This document shows, in pieces, positions 36,901 to 49,100 of a DNA stretch of 64,000 bases. Location: NCBI GenBank assembly GCA_914767715.1, contig OU612069.1, positions 15,497,387-15,561,386 of the forward strand. Reading direction: 5' to 3'. The position numbers and the translations under genes are program-made. The notes under the pieces were generated by a model, which did not search any database, was not told the DNA's origin, and was given only the letters and a program-made list of their open reading frames with translations. The first letter of the stretch is position 1. Each line of letters opens with the position of its first letter. Source of the stretch: Membranipora membranacea. Its lineage: Eukaryota; Bryozoa; Gymnolaemata; Cheilostomatida; Membraniporidae.

Positions 36901-39900
36901 AAGCGATTCATCTTTCTCTTGGCAGGTACCCACGAAAGTAAATATACAGATGTTAAGCCCTCGGAGTGTACAGCTGACTATAAGACATGCAGTGCGTCAG
37001 CATCAAACCCAACAGCTCAGTGTATGTGTGACTCATTCGGTGTGACTGGTGAGGCCCACTGTGGCTGTGAGAAGGGAGGATTTGTTGTACGCAAAAGTAG
37101 AAGCAGATATGAATGTCAAGGTAGGTTTATACGATTACCAATAATTCTGGTCGGTAGACATTGAATATTTTGAAAGAGTTTAGTGAGCAAGTTATGCTCA
37201 ATGCAGATAAAAACGCCGAAAACAAGTTTCGATAATGCTGCAATATTCATAGCATTTTGCATAAAGCAAACCGAGGCCATAGCAAATCCATTGTGAGCTC
37301 ACCATGGGTTTTTTTACGGTTTTCTCATACTTAAGTTTATAGATTTAGCGCTCTAGGTAGGCTGCTGTGTCAATCAAAACATTAAGATCATTAAACAGAA
37401 CAATTTTCACTTTCTTAGTGCTTGGCTGGCCTCATGCAATTTCCTTTCTGATTGCTTGGTTGGCAAGGCGCCTCGGAATTACCAAAAATGGCGGCCATCC
37501 TAGCACATTATATTGTTTTGTTGTATTGTTTTTTATTATATTTTTCTCAGCTTGTGGGCAGGGCATGTATCAGGACTCCAGAAATATCAAAAAAACCTGT
37601 AAGAAGTGCCCTGACTTTCAAACCACCAGTGTTTTCGGAGCGAGCGCCAGTGGTGACTGCAGATGTCAAACTGGATACTGGGACCCGGTCAAAAAATCAA
37701 AAATGCCAGCTAAAGGCCGAGAATGTCAAGGTAGGTATAAAGAAGTCTAGTCTGCTTCCATGTGTTAACATTTTAATTCCAAGAACATCCTTATGAGTGC
37801 TTGTACTGTATGTGTGTGTGTGTGTGTGTGTGTGCGCGTGACCGTTTGTTGTGTAGTTCATATGATTAGCAATATCTAATAATTTGTAATTCATTCTGGA
37901 TTGTATCGGATTGGTTAACCCCATCTCAATGTTGACCATCTTTCTCACACCTCTTATTAATTTTGTTTGGATTTTTGCAGTTTCCATGATGAACTTTTGT
38001 AATAGGGTGTTATGATGAGTATCCCACAATCCTCTCTCCGGAGTTCCAGTCGACATTAGGCATGTGATAGTGCAACAAATCCATCAAATGGATTGTGGGA
38101 ATTACATGGAAAAAGCAAATCATATATAAATTCTCTTTGTATGACTTTGCAGCAATCACCTGCCCCCGAGACACAGCTATGGCGCTCGACAAAAACAATA
38201 TAGATGTAGTGGGGCTATGCAGCTACAGTTATGGACAGAAATGTAGGTATGCTTGTAGAAGTGGTCACTTCTTTGGAGGTAAGCTAGAGAGAACATGTAC
38301 AGACACAGGGAGAATGGATCAGACCCTTCCTAAATGCTCAGGTAGGTTATGTGAAAAAGAGAAGAAAACACCTCATGGTCTCCTTATTAACACAGAGATC
38401 AATTTACCCCCAAACCTAAATCCTCATCCTATAGATTGAGAACTGTACAAAATAGCCTGTAGCTGCACAAGATAGCAGTATTACACTGGCCATCTGTTTT
38501 GTCACACACACATGGTTGAATGTTATGCTGTGGTTGATTGGTTATAGAAACTTTATATGCCAGTTGATTTGATAAACGTTTTCTTGCTTGTTGTAAGAAT
38601 CAGATGCAAGAATCAGAATGGCTACTGACATTATTGAGTATTAATTATTTAAAAAGAGGGAAGGTGTATGTTGTCAATAATTGTTTCCTTACGTTCCAAG
38701 AGATGAGAACAAATTCATGTCACTCTCCCCATAAAAGTTGTTCTAAATATACTAGAAGGGTTATTTCGAAAAAAGCAAACACATTCAATGATGTGAATTG
38801 AATTATTTGAAATTCTTATCTTAGAAATAGTTGACCCTTGCCCACCAGTTGTGTCGCATGTGGTGTATTCAAACCTTTTTTACGGCTGCCCCACGAATAC
38901 AGTCTATTATTCTTCTCAGTCATATATATTTACCAGACTTCACTTAAATTTCTATTGATATCTTCACATGGAGACTGTGAAGATTCAAAATTTGGCATTA
39001 TAACTTTCGATATTAATTTGTTATATCTGTTTGGTGAATACTGCAGTCTATCTTGGTATCATGACACTTGCCTGATAAGGTTTTAGAAAGTCAAATAGGA
39101 TTACATTTTTGTCACATTGTCGCAACATCTTCAATCCAATATTTATTTAATTTTAGTGCTGAGCTGCCCTTCTCTTCACAAAGATCCTAACGCTCAAGGC
39201 TGGTCGTGTGAATATATGGGGCGTCCGAGTACCCAACCCTATATATATGGGACTCAGTGTACGAGTAGCTGTAACTCAGGCTTTGTGCAAGCTGCTAATA
39301 CAGAATCGATTGTCGAGTGTATATCTGCTCACCGAAACAAAAATAAAGTTATGTGGTCTTCTAACTCTCTGCAGTGCGTCGGTGAGTAGCTGAGTGCCAC
39401 TTTGATCAGAGTTTTACTCCTTATAAACCTACATTAAATTTCAAATAATTTCAAAGATGAAAGCAAATGTAAGGAGATCCAATGATTATCATTCTTAAAA
39501 GAGTTTGTGGCGTCTGCTGTTTTCTGACATTATCAACAGGAGAAGACAGTCTTTCGAAGCATGTGACAGTTAGGTCAGTGTCTTCTCATTTCATCGTTCT
39601 GTAGAAATTTTGAGCTCGATTTTTACTTAAAAAGAGAAGTTGTCCTTTACCATTTTCATCCATAATGCTGAGATGGATCTACAATATTTTGACATCCAAC
39701 CATTGACTTCTCTGTGATTATTTTTAGCAAAACAGTGCCAACCACTGCCTGACATTTTAAATGGGTACTATGACTTTACATACTGCGCCCAGCCAGACCT
39801 ACAGCGAACATTTGGAGCCAAGTGTCAAGCAACCTGTAAGCGAGGCTACAATCTATCCCAGAGTGCCGAGTGGACATGTGACCATGGTGGAGTCTGGACC

Positions 39901-42900
39901 AATGCTAACAAAATAGCTATCTGTGAAGGTAAGATTAATGCCATACTCTTGACTTCTGCACATGGCTTGAAGCACTACTGGTGGGAGAGAGGCACTGACT
40001 CACCTAGAGTGTCAAATGAAGTTTGAGACTTCCATCATCTACTTGTATACCGGAAATTGCTTTTGAGGCTTGGACTATGAGCCAGAACCCGCATGAGGGC
40101 CTTGCGGCACCCCAAATAGTATTACCTAGCATTCTCAAGGAATTTTGCCTCCCCACAATTTTTTTCTGTCAGCTTTAATCTGCAAACCTTAGGTCCATTT
40201 CCAGTCAAATAAACTTCAGATTCAATGGTTACACTTGCATGCAAAAGAAAATAATTACACCATATTTGGGTCTGTAAAATTTGGAAAGACTATTTTGATT
40301 AGTCTCAAATTGAATTTAGATGGATAAGCATTTTCTCACATTATCTTTTAGACATAGAGCCGCCAACCTTCACTAATTGCCCTAAGGATCAGGTCTATAC
40401 TAACCTGGAGCATGAAGGGTACTATCAATGGAAAATTCCGCTAGCTACTGTCGTTGACAATGAGCCTAACTCTCAAATAGAACAGTCCGTAACCCTAAAA
40501 CAACCTGGTTCGTGCTCTTAAGTTCTTCTTCTTTTCTCTCTAGGAATACCCAAAGTTCACACCTGAACGTTGCAAGCAAGCTTTTGTGAATTGTTGTTAG
40601 GACTGACTTCTAGAAATTATATTGGTTTAAAATGGCAGCAATTCTCTTTGAATTGTAACTAGATTAGCGCTGGATTTAAAAACATTCACTTGTGGCAAGA
40701 AAGGCACCTGACAACATAAAGCTTATTCGCTGGTTAATACACATCCAAGATAATAAATCAATAAATGATTTATAGGCATTTATTGAAGGAGAGGCACTCA
40801 ATAAAACCTGGTCTTGATAAAACCTGCTCGAGTTAATTTTGGACCCCTTAGCTAATAGCTCTATTATTGGCTAAAAATAATTTTTAGTGCCATTTCATTT
40901 GCATGAATGCACGCCGAGTAAATAATGTGGTCGCCTTGACAACAGACGGCTATTGACAGGGGAATAGTCTAATTTATAGTCTAATTTTTTGCATTTTTAT
41001 GTTACCTCAAGCTGCTTTGACTTATCCTAGCATCCCCTTAAATGACAAAATAAATGGCCGCTGAAATAAGGCTAACATTGGCCTGGTCACATACTGTGCC
41101 ATAGTCTCTCAAGCCAGTTAAATTTGATCGCATATTGCAGGATATGACCAACAGCTTCTAGATTGTACTACCGATTGCACTGAAGGTATAGCTTATATTG
41201 GGGGACAGGCAGAGGTGACCCACACTGCAGTTGATCGGAATGGAAATAAGGCTATATGTCGGTACTATGTATTGGTCGAAGGTTGGTACTATTGTATGAT
41301 ATAAAGTAAACCATTTGCGTTAATTGGAGGACTGTAACTGCTGCGATTGGTATTTTGTGACATTGTTACGACCATGGTAATGAAAGCAGCATGTTGCATA
41401 ATCAAAATGTAGGACATATTAGGTTAACATGTTTTTGTTTGTGTGAGAATTGCTTTCCAATAACAAGAATGCTTGGGATTAAAATCATTTCCCAAATATT
41501 TCATAAAGTTTCGCTCTATTGGGGTGTCCATGTAATGGAACAGAATGAAGCATGTATTTGATTCACAAAAGGCATTTGGAAATTGAGGAGATATAATATT
41601 TGCCTTTTGCACCACCACACACAATATTTGGATGCCCTCAAATACTTGCATGCTCTATCTGAAGAGAAATTAGTAATTGAGTTTAAATTAGCAACAATGT
41701 TTACTAGCTAAGGCGAATGATAATATGATGTTGTGAGGTTCAGTTTACGGTATGTAACCGTCTATTTATTTATTCCATGCAAACGCAAGACGGGAACTTT
41801 CCCCCTGTTCACAAAACTCGTTTAGGTTACTTATTAGTTTTTACCGTCTTCTTATGCAGATACTGAGAAGCCGACGGTTCATCAGTGTGATGGTCCAGTG
41901 ACAAATAACGGAATAATTGAGACACCCGATCAGTATGCTGATGTTGATTGGGAGGTAACTTATCTTTATAAATTATACAACCGAGTTTACACATAGTGCG
42001 TGTTGACAGCTATCCATATCTGCCCTACGATTACTAAAGATCAGCAAGTAACAACGATGTTATCGATGATGTGATCCCGCTGGGAATCACAGTCAATTGC
42101 ATTGTTTGATTCTCTCCAGCTGGAACTGTTTCAAACTGGAAGGTTTGCTTTGGAGGATATCACTGGCTGAGCCGACCATCATCAAACAAAGAGAAATCTT
42201 CCAGATTAGTTATATTACAATTGAGACAGCTATTCTATGCTTATACAGGCTCACAGATGCTGAGAATTACAATGTGATAGATTTTATTGAGAGGACACGG
42301 TAGCATATGCGCCAGTCAGAGCAAATGCATTGACAATGGAGTAGCCTGGGAGTATGCTTGGAATCTTCCAAAAATCCCTTAAGCATATTAAGTCTCTTGT
42401 AGCGGTTATGAAATCTGACAATACTACATCTCTTATGCCGCATCCAATTCCCTTCTACTTGAAAAACCAATGAGATGTCTCAGTAAACTAAATGAATTTG
42501 ATTGTCCAATGCAAAACTCAATCAGACATTTATCCTGCAGACCTTCATTCTGCATGTAATTTTGTTTATAGAATGCAACCCCTATACTACATTACTTGCA
42601 TTTCTAAATGACATGCTCTATGTTTTCAGTGGTGAATAAAATGCAGAACTGTCCTTCCCTTCATGTTCCTGCTAATGGTTACATGGCCTGTGATTCGCTG
42701 AGATTTGGTTATTTCTGCTCTCCAACATGTGATGAAGATCATGAAAGGCAGGCTGCTGATGGTTACAGGCTAGCACATGATTACTTCTGTCAGCGTGGCA
42801 AATGGCTGCCGGATGATGTAGTTGGGGATTGTCGAAGTAAGAACCTCAATTGACATTTTAGATTCCATTCCGGTCAGTTATTTTTTGTGTGAACAGGGGG

Positions 42901-43988
42901 ATGAAAATAAAAAAAAGAGTGTGTTTTTCTTTTAAAGCTATAGTTGCACCTCCCCTTATTGGTATCATACTGAAAGTCTAATTAAGAGCACCATGGCAAC
43001 CTTATGAATACTCTATGAACACAGTTGAAACAACAGGCTTCACTAAAATGAAACCTTTTCGCAACTTTTCTCAACCACTAAGGTTGTCCCCTCTTTATCT
43101 CCATATGTTACAGAGAGAGCCATAACGATTGACATCGTTATTCAAAAGGTTGCCATGGTGCTCTTAATTAGACGGAGACCTTTAATATGATGCAAAATAT
43201 GGGAAGGCCAACTCACGACCATTTATAGTCTCGACACCTTGTGATACCGTGTGAGAAACCACGAAGTTGCTTGGTTTTTGTTTGTCTCGGTATCAGTACG
43301 GGTCTACGGACTGGAATCTGATGGGCACAGGAACATTTGAGGTCGGATGCTCTTCCTGACACCACCGTGACACGCCGGGGTACGCCTGGATACGCCGGGA
43401 TGCGAACGCGGGACCTCTCGATTGAAAGACCCATGCCTTACCCATTGCGCCACGGCCGCTCCCATGGGAAGGGCAACTAAAGCTTTAATATTTCAGAAGT
43501 TAATATCTCCCACGTAACGTTGATTATTTGTTTCCTCACTGTCACATGGATATGATTAACAGGGTGCGATTCGGTTACACCTTGTGTAGATAACCTGTAA
43601 CTTTACATCCCATCTGTCACAACTCAAGTAAACACCTGACACAAGTACCCTTCTTCCTTTTCCTTCAGCTGGGTAGCATATTAAATTCATACTGAAGACT
43701 AAACAACACTCTGATATTCTTTCCGAGAGGGCAATTGCCAAAGTCTGTCATCAAAATGTGTTGCATTATGCCGAAACCCACTTTCTAACTGTTGTAGACA
43801 AGGCCACAAACGGTCAGACACAGTTGGTATTCAGAGATTATTGTGAGGACCATCTCTCAAAGAAGGAAATTATCACTCAACTGTTTGCTGAGATTGCTAA
43901 TAACCCTCTCAGGTTTAGAGCGAGCTTTTTCCTGAAATCACTGACTCAAGAAAAGCTCGATCAGTTTCATGTCTTCTGTGGACCAAAG
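33966..43988 (+). CDS. Secreted VWA-CCP-HYR modular protein, SVEP1-like N-terminal architecture
   Basis: The exons are 33966-34052, 34269-34445, 34695-34836, 35344-35501, 35979-36129, 36926-37120, 37551-37730, 38153-38341, 39157-39381, 39728-39928, 40352-40507, 41141-41281, 41860-41954, 42630-42836 and 43798-43988. The first exon encodes a signal peptide (start ATG at 33966). Domain order is VWA, two cysteine-rich modules, three CCP/sushi domains, one HYR, half of a second HYR, CCP, then an unclassified segment. This follows the N-terminal order of SVEP1, an extracellular matrix/adhesion protein. The vertebrate protein is far longer; no EGF, pentraxin or long CCP series follows here. Exon 41860-41954 ends in phase 0 while the next needs phase 1, so one exon is missing or unseen. 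A possible terminal exon (44360-44410, ending VPYPAISNT) is weak. Confidence 0.84.
34269..36129 (+). CDS. VWA domain exons of the SVEP1-like gene
   Basis: Four exons encode a von Willebrand factor A domain, about residues 46-235. The metal-ion-dependent adhesion site is visible as DASGS at residues 56-60 and, later, TNTTGGLKQAW (threonine position) and VLVTDGAW (aspartate position). A complete MIDAS predicts cation-dependent ligand binding. Introns interrupt the domain in phases 0, 1 and 0, and it exits in phase 1, after which the modules follow phase 1-1. Confidence 0.93.
36926..37730 (+). CDS. Two cysteine-rich modules after the VWA domain
   Basis: Exon 36926-37120 encodes a module with CTADYKTC and CMCDSF...CGCEKGGF, ending ECQ. 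Exon 37551-37730 encodes CGQGMYQDS...CKKCPDF...GDCRCQTGYW, also ending ECQ. The second resembles the ephrin-receptor-like (GCC2/GCC3) modules found after the VWA domain in SVEP1. Both exons are bounded by phase 1 introns and end in the same ECQ residues, so they may be an old exon duplication. Confidence 0.75.
37809..37834. repeat. TG microsatellite
   Basis: About a dozen TG units in an intron of the SVEP1-like gene. Confidence 0.95.
38153..39928 (+). CDS. CCP/sushi domains 1-3
   Basis: Each of the three exons (38153-38341, 39157-39381, 39728-39928) encodes one complement-control-protein module between phase 1 introns. The third is the most canonical: CQPLPDILNGYYD, FGAKCQATCKRGYNL, WTCDHGGVW, CE. 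In the first, the usual Trp before the last Cys is Met (GRMDQTLPKC). CCP modules are adhesion and complement-binding units. Confidence 0.9.
40352..41954 (+). CDS. HYR domain plus a half HYR
   Basis: Exons 40352-40507 and 41141-41281 join in phase 1 to give one HYR domain: DIEPPTFTNCPKDQ at its start and VTHTAVDRNGNKAICRYYVL at its end. Exon 41860-41954 starts a second HYR (TEKPTVHQCDGP to DVDWE), but the partner half was not found. Donors of the first two exons are the weak GTTCGT and GTTGGT. Confidence 0.78.
42630..42836 (+). CDS. CCP/sushi domain 4
   Basis: The exon encodes MQNCPSLHVPANGYMAC, FGYFCSPTCDE, a Cys-containing strand and GKWLPDDVVGDC, a complete CCP pattern including the Trp. 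It lies between phase 1 introns (TTTTCAG acceptor, GTAAGA donor). Confidence 0.88.
42976..43173. mobile_element. MITE with perfect 28-bp terminal inverted repeats
   Basis: The left end at 42976-43003 (GTCTAATTAAGAGCACCATG...) is the exact reverse complement of 43146-43173. The 198-bp element has no coding capacity. If the ends are taken at ATTAAGAG, TA dinucleotides flank it on both sides, as for Tc1/mariner-type insertions. No longer target duplication was seen. It lies in the intron after CCP4. Confidence 0.85.
43214..43463 (-). mobile_element. tRNA-derived SINE with target-site duplication
   Basis: Read on the minus strand, the head (43463 to about 43390) is tRNA-like, with an A-box-like GTGGCGCAATGGG and a B-box-like CGCGTTCGCATCCC. 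An unrelated body follows that includes GTCAGGAAGAGCATCCGACC, a word resembling conserved segments of some SINE/RTE tails (from memory, unverified). The 250-bp body is flanked by ATGGGAAGGCCAACT (43199-43213) and ATGGGAAGGGCAACT (43464-43478), a 15-bp duplication with one mismatch. This marks retrotransposition. Confidence 0.88.
43798..43988 (+). CDS. Last supported exon of the SVEP1-like gene, unclassified segment
   Basis: It follows in phase after CCP4 and encodes NGQTQLVFRDYCEDHLSKKE to FHVFCGPK, with two cysteines and no recognised domain. The donor would be GTTGGT. If unspliced, the frame runs on to a stop near 44060. AATAAA at about 44784 may mark the 3' end of the gene. Confidence 0.6.
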
Positions 43989-44410
43989 GTTGGTAAAGAT
44001 TTGGGAAAGACAACAAACCAGACTAACAAACTAAAAAATCACCAAGCAATGACAACCTGAAATTACCGCAGGTAGATCCAGGGAAACTCGCCATGATTAG
44101 CCTTATTGTGGAAAACCTTGATGTGGGATTTATTTTCACAGCCCTAATTTCTTTATTTGGGGGAATGTAATTCAAAATCAAAAGCAAATCGCAGGCTATT
44201 GATTGTAATGTATTTTTTTGTAATGGTTTGAGCTGCGAACGGGTAAGTTTGGACCAAAATTGACCATGTTCATGGAAAAAAAGCTTTATCAAGACTGAGC
44301 TCACTAGAATTTGGAGTTGCTTCTCTCTTCTACCAATGGAGCGATGTTGTCACTTGCAGGTTAGCGATATGGATATTTGGGTGCCATATCCTGCTATTTC
44401 AAACACCTGA

Positions 44411-46072
44411 ACCGTAACCTGAATATACTTTGTTTTGTAGAACCGCACTATTGTAGCGATCCCTGCTGGGGGAATTAGCTAACTATGTCACTTCCTGGTC
44501 AATGCCGCCTTTGTATCGGACACTGTGTTTTTATGGAGTATATGAAGATTGAACCAGATGGTTGATAAATCCAAACTGTAACATCTAACGCAATAGGATG
44601 AAAAATTTTATAAGTGGTTTAGTAGGGTGGCCTGTACTTTTTATTGAATTATTTTGCCGATTTTGGTGTCTATAAAAATTTTAAAGACCAGAAGATGTTT
44701 GTGATTAAGGTAATTGCTGTATTGCAGTAGAATTAATTTATTACTATTTAACCAGTAGTGATCCCGTTTTTTCTGCAAATACTAATAAATAAATCAAAAT
44801 CAAAGTTAATTGAGCAGTCTTTGGTTGCATAAACTTGATGTGGTTTTGATCTCAATAGCTAATAGTTTGTTGTAGCTGTAACTGTACAAATGCAACATAA
44901 TTTGCATCAGGTGATATTAATAACACATTACTTAGGACTTCATGTAGATAAACTGTTGATCACCTGCATTTCCCCAACCCCCCCCCCCCCCAAAAAAAAC
45001 CATGACAATTCAAAAGGTCTTGCTATTCAAGGGATTATCTTGAATGAGAACTTGAGCAACAAAATGCGGTTCCTGTATCCCACCTAATCACAGCAAACTA
45101 ATTGCTTTAGTGTACACAGATGGCCCGTGACTGGCCCACATATACATAGATGTTGTCACTTATCGATAAAACAGCTATCACTGGTCGTCTCCTCTTATGT
45201 GTCAAAAATCAATGACACAACACTTTTTGGAACTCGAAAATAAACATACCAATTGATGCTTGCTTGAAAGAGACCTTTGGATTATGTTCTTACACAATGA
45301 TGCGAAAAGCTGTAAATAGGGGTTAGAGATGAGAAAATTGATTTATAGCAAAAAACAAAGCTTCTGAGCTACCCAACCTCCCGTTACTGCTTCCTGTGCA
45401 CCAGAAGGTCTGACGCTGATCTAGAAGGGAAGGTTTATCTACTAGAGAACGAGAATGGGTACAGAGGAAATAATTTCCAGCAGCCCGTTCACCTACTGCC
45501 CAGCTTAGCCATGCTCATCGTGAAAAGAATGTTGGCTAATAACACTATGTGACATGTAAATATTTGCACATCGGAAGTGAAAGTTGATAATGGGGAGGGG
45601 GAAATAACTCTTAGAAGTATTTCCGGGTAATTTAAAGCCTTGCTCCACAACTTTTTGTGAGTGAGTACTTTTTTGTTCAGTTACTATAGTATGTTCAATG
45701 TTCAATGGATTTTACCGCGAATAAGAGCACATGTTACAGTAGAAAACAGTATTAGGAATTCAGATATAAAAACTTATAGTGATAATTCAGTTTATGGTCA
45801 GGTCAGCCATTGGTCAGCTGTGCATGTAAACAGGATGCATTAAATAGGTTATGGTCTAGATAAAGTGAATTATATTTCAAACCAAATTTGTTTCAACAGA
45901 GATTAATTTGTCATATATTGTTCCATCAGCAGCATGTTAACAGAAAGAAATTGAGTTTGATTAACATATGAAGCACAGCAAGATAGTTTTTGGGTAACAA
46001 TAGTGTCAGTCGGCATCTCATAGTTCATGATGATGTGTATAGTAGGGTGCTATAGTTTTTCTTCATTTATTT
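44411..46072. other. Intergenic between convergent SVEP1-like and lectin-receptor genes
   Basis: AATAAATAAA at about 44784 could end the plus-strand gene. A C-run followed by an A-run lies at about 44978-44998. No exon was supported on either strand. Confidence 0.5.
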
Positions 46073-46176
46073 CTACTCCTTTTGTTCTGTCCTGATCGAT
46101 TCTTTCTGCTCATCGTTGTCGATACCACAGTTACCTTCACCATCTGGGTTCTGCTGCCAGTTTTTCTCCAGGTCAG
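46073..46176 (-). CDS. Terminal cytoplasmic-tail exon of the lectin receptor
   Basis: After the acceptor TTTTTTCAG, phase 1, the exon gives ADLEKNWQQNPDGEGNCGID and ends ESIRTEQKE stop at 46073. Its phase fits the transmembrane exon 4.9 kb upstream. AAATAAA follows within a few bases of the stop and could serve as poly(A) signal. It could belong to another isoform; the long intron lowers confidence. Confidence 0.6.
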
Positions 46177-49100
46177 CTGAAAAAGAGAGAAACAAAAGCT
46201 AATGCAAATAAAAAGCGGAAAGTAGTCAAGAGAGAAAGTCAACATATAGAGAAGGGAAACATCTTTATCAAATAATCACTATGACAATATAGCAAATGGA
46301 CTTGTAGTAAGCTACACTCGTAGGTCATTGTTAGTTGACATGGCAACAGCAAATTTGAGCGAATGATTAGCAAATGGCAGTAGTGCTTAGGCAATTGGCA
46401 GAAATATAAAGCAAGGCTTGTTATCAACACATAAATCAAATAACAGTTGTTATGTGGTAATCAGCGAATCAAATTACTTATGAAGAACCAAAAATCTCAT
46501 TTTTTCTTAGATTTACGTGTGAGCTGTGTAAATCTCTGAGAAATCTGTCTTCTCTTCTACTATAAGATTTAACAAGGATTCTCGTAATTAAACCTTTGAC
46601 AGTAAATAGGCAAAGTGTTGCATGTGCAGTGGAAAGAAAACTGATTACAATTAATCAATGTAAAAAATCAAAAAATGATGGTTATTCCCTTACTCAGCTG
46701 AGAGCAACTGTGCTCCCAGTCCATGATTGCCATTCTCAACAGTGTAAGTGGTTTATCATGATTCATGGGTAGTTCAGTTGATTATTAAAAATCATTTTTC
46801 TTTCAATAACACATGTCCGCTATTGCCTATCAATTGCAAGCGATAGTTAATCGTTAATTGACATGATAGTTACATTTTACAATCCCGAACCAATGTCTGT
46901 TTAGATCATGTAAGAGAATTCTCCAGGGGGAGGCTTCTTAAAAAAAATCCTGATCCCTTGAGCCAGTCAGTGTGTGCGTCACAAAACTATTATCCCTTAC
47001 GAAAACCTTCCACCACATAACGTTGAGGAGAAAGCATTTTTGCAAAATTGAAGTCTATGTTTATCAAAGTAGTGTAAGATCCTACAATACTCTTGGCTCA
47101 GGAATGTGTTACTTGATGCACTGTATAACGACGAATATTTTGATATTATTTGAACGGTATGCAAGCACAGATCTGACTTATTACAAAAGTATGAGTGATA
47201 TTATAAATATGTACATACTCAAATGGTGTAGCTGTGTCATGATAACAGTTCTTGATCAAGTCTTAGGTCTAAGTTGATGCCAGGCGAGTGTTTAACTGCA
47301 AGTTGTAATACTCGACCGGGGACAATCCGTTAAATAGGTGAAACCCACGTGACTACGATACCGTCAATTTTTTGCTCTAAAAGAGTACTGCGATCAAACG
47401 AACTCTATGAGCAAAGCAAATCATCGTCTTATGGTTGGTCAAATTGAAGGCGAAATCCCCTCGAATTTTTTTGAAACAACTTATTTTGAAATATTAACTT
47501 GTGTTTTGTTATGAATGCTGAACCGTCTTGACCACTAATAATAACAACTGTCATATTTGGGACATAATTAGCAAAAAAGAACCATTGATGCACACTTTTC
47601 TGTATCAAAATCGAATCTAACTGCCTATTCTACATTGTGTCGACATGAATAAGTTTCACAGTTTCCAAACTAGGGCATCAGAGATTGACTGTGACTTGAT
47701 TCAATCCAGTGTACTGTTTAATATTCTGCTTTTCCTCTGATATACAGTGAAAAATCGTTATTCTAGGATATTACATTCAGTGATGTACTGGTATGATATG
47801 AAGCTATTTCTTAATGTCACGCTTTCAGCGAATTTTTCATAAACAAAATTGTGATGAAACTACTGTGCTCTGTTGCTTAGCCTTGGACAGACAGCACAAG
47901 CTGAAGCTTTTGAACCTTAGCCAAACCAGCACACGGAAGTCCATATTACCCTTGTATCATCTTGTCATTCTACATAAACCTGCTGTTAGGGCCTTATTAC
48001 ACTACTCAAGCTGGTTACGTTTCATAAAATTCCATTTTTTAACTGTAATATCTGAATGCCATTACATTGATTTTCACAATAATGTTAATTATAAAAACTA
48101 TCAAAATTGACAGAACTTTTGTTTTTTTGGTTATTATTTGAAGGGGAAGTTCAAGTTAAGTAGGGGGCTTTATCAAGGTGATCAGATCTAATCATATCAA
48201 TCTATCATGTGAAGCAAAAAATGGCTTTATTACACTACTCAAGCTGGTTACGTTTCATAAAATTCCATCTTTTTAACTGTACTATCTGAATGTAATTACA
48301 TTGGTTTTCACAATAATGTTAATTATAAAAACTATCAAAAATGACAGAACTTTTGTTTTTTTGGTTATTATTTGAAGGGGAAGTTCAAGTTAAGTAGGGG
48401 GTTTTATCAAGGTGATCAGATCTAATCATATCAATCTATCATGTGAAGCAAAAAATGGCTTTATTACTCTACTCAAGCTGGTTACGTTTCATAAAATTCC
48501 ATCTTTTTAACTGTAATATCTGAATGCCATAACATTGATTTTCACAATAAAGTTAATTATAAAAAATATCAAAATTCACAGAACTGTTGTTTTTTTGTTA
48601 TTTTTTGCAGGGAAGGTTCAAGTTTAGTAGGGGGTTTTATCAAGGTGATGAGATCTAAATTGTATCAATCTATCATTTGAAGCAAAAAATGAAATTTTAT
48701 TGGTGACAACAAGGTCTCTTTTGGACTTTTTATGTAGGTCATATTTAATATCTGACCTATTGTGATGCCAAATTGTGCCGTACCGATCTAATTATTTATG
48801 CATGACTCACTGATAAGAGCTTAAATGTTAGAATCTAGGCACATAAAAATGGCAAATCACAGATGTTTAACCTGTAAACAAGCTTATTTTATGTAAATTG
48901 CAGTGTCAATAACAAGGAAACGCATATTTTAACATTGGCTTACAAAGTATTCTTTTGTTTACTTTTCATCAATTTTCGCCTTTGCAAACCACACAATAAA
49001 ATTATACTGTTGATTAACAAAAAAAATTATTCAATGTGAGAGGAAAGGTACAGGGCTCAATGCCAAAATCAGTTATCACGGTAGCTCAAAGCATAGTACG

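Noticed and set aside
42040-42110. Possible missing HYR2 second half (NNDVIDDVIPLGITVNCIV)
   Set aside because: It looks slightly HYR-like, but the frame stops at once and neither splice phase fits the neighbouring exons.
43390-43463. tRNA gene on the minus strand
   Set aside because: Only tRNA-like promoter words are present, it runs into an unrelated body, and the whole is flanked by a target duplication: a SINE.
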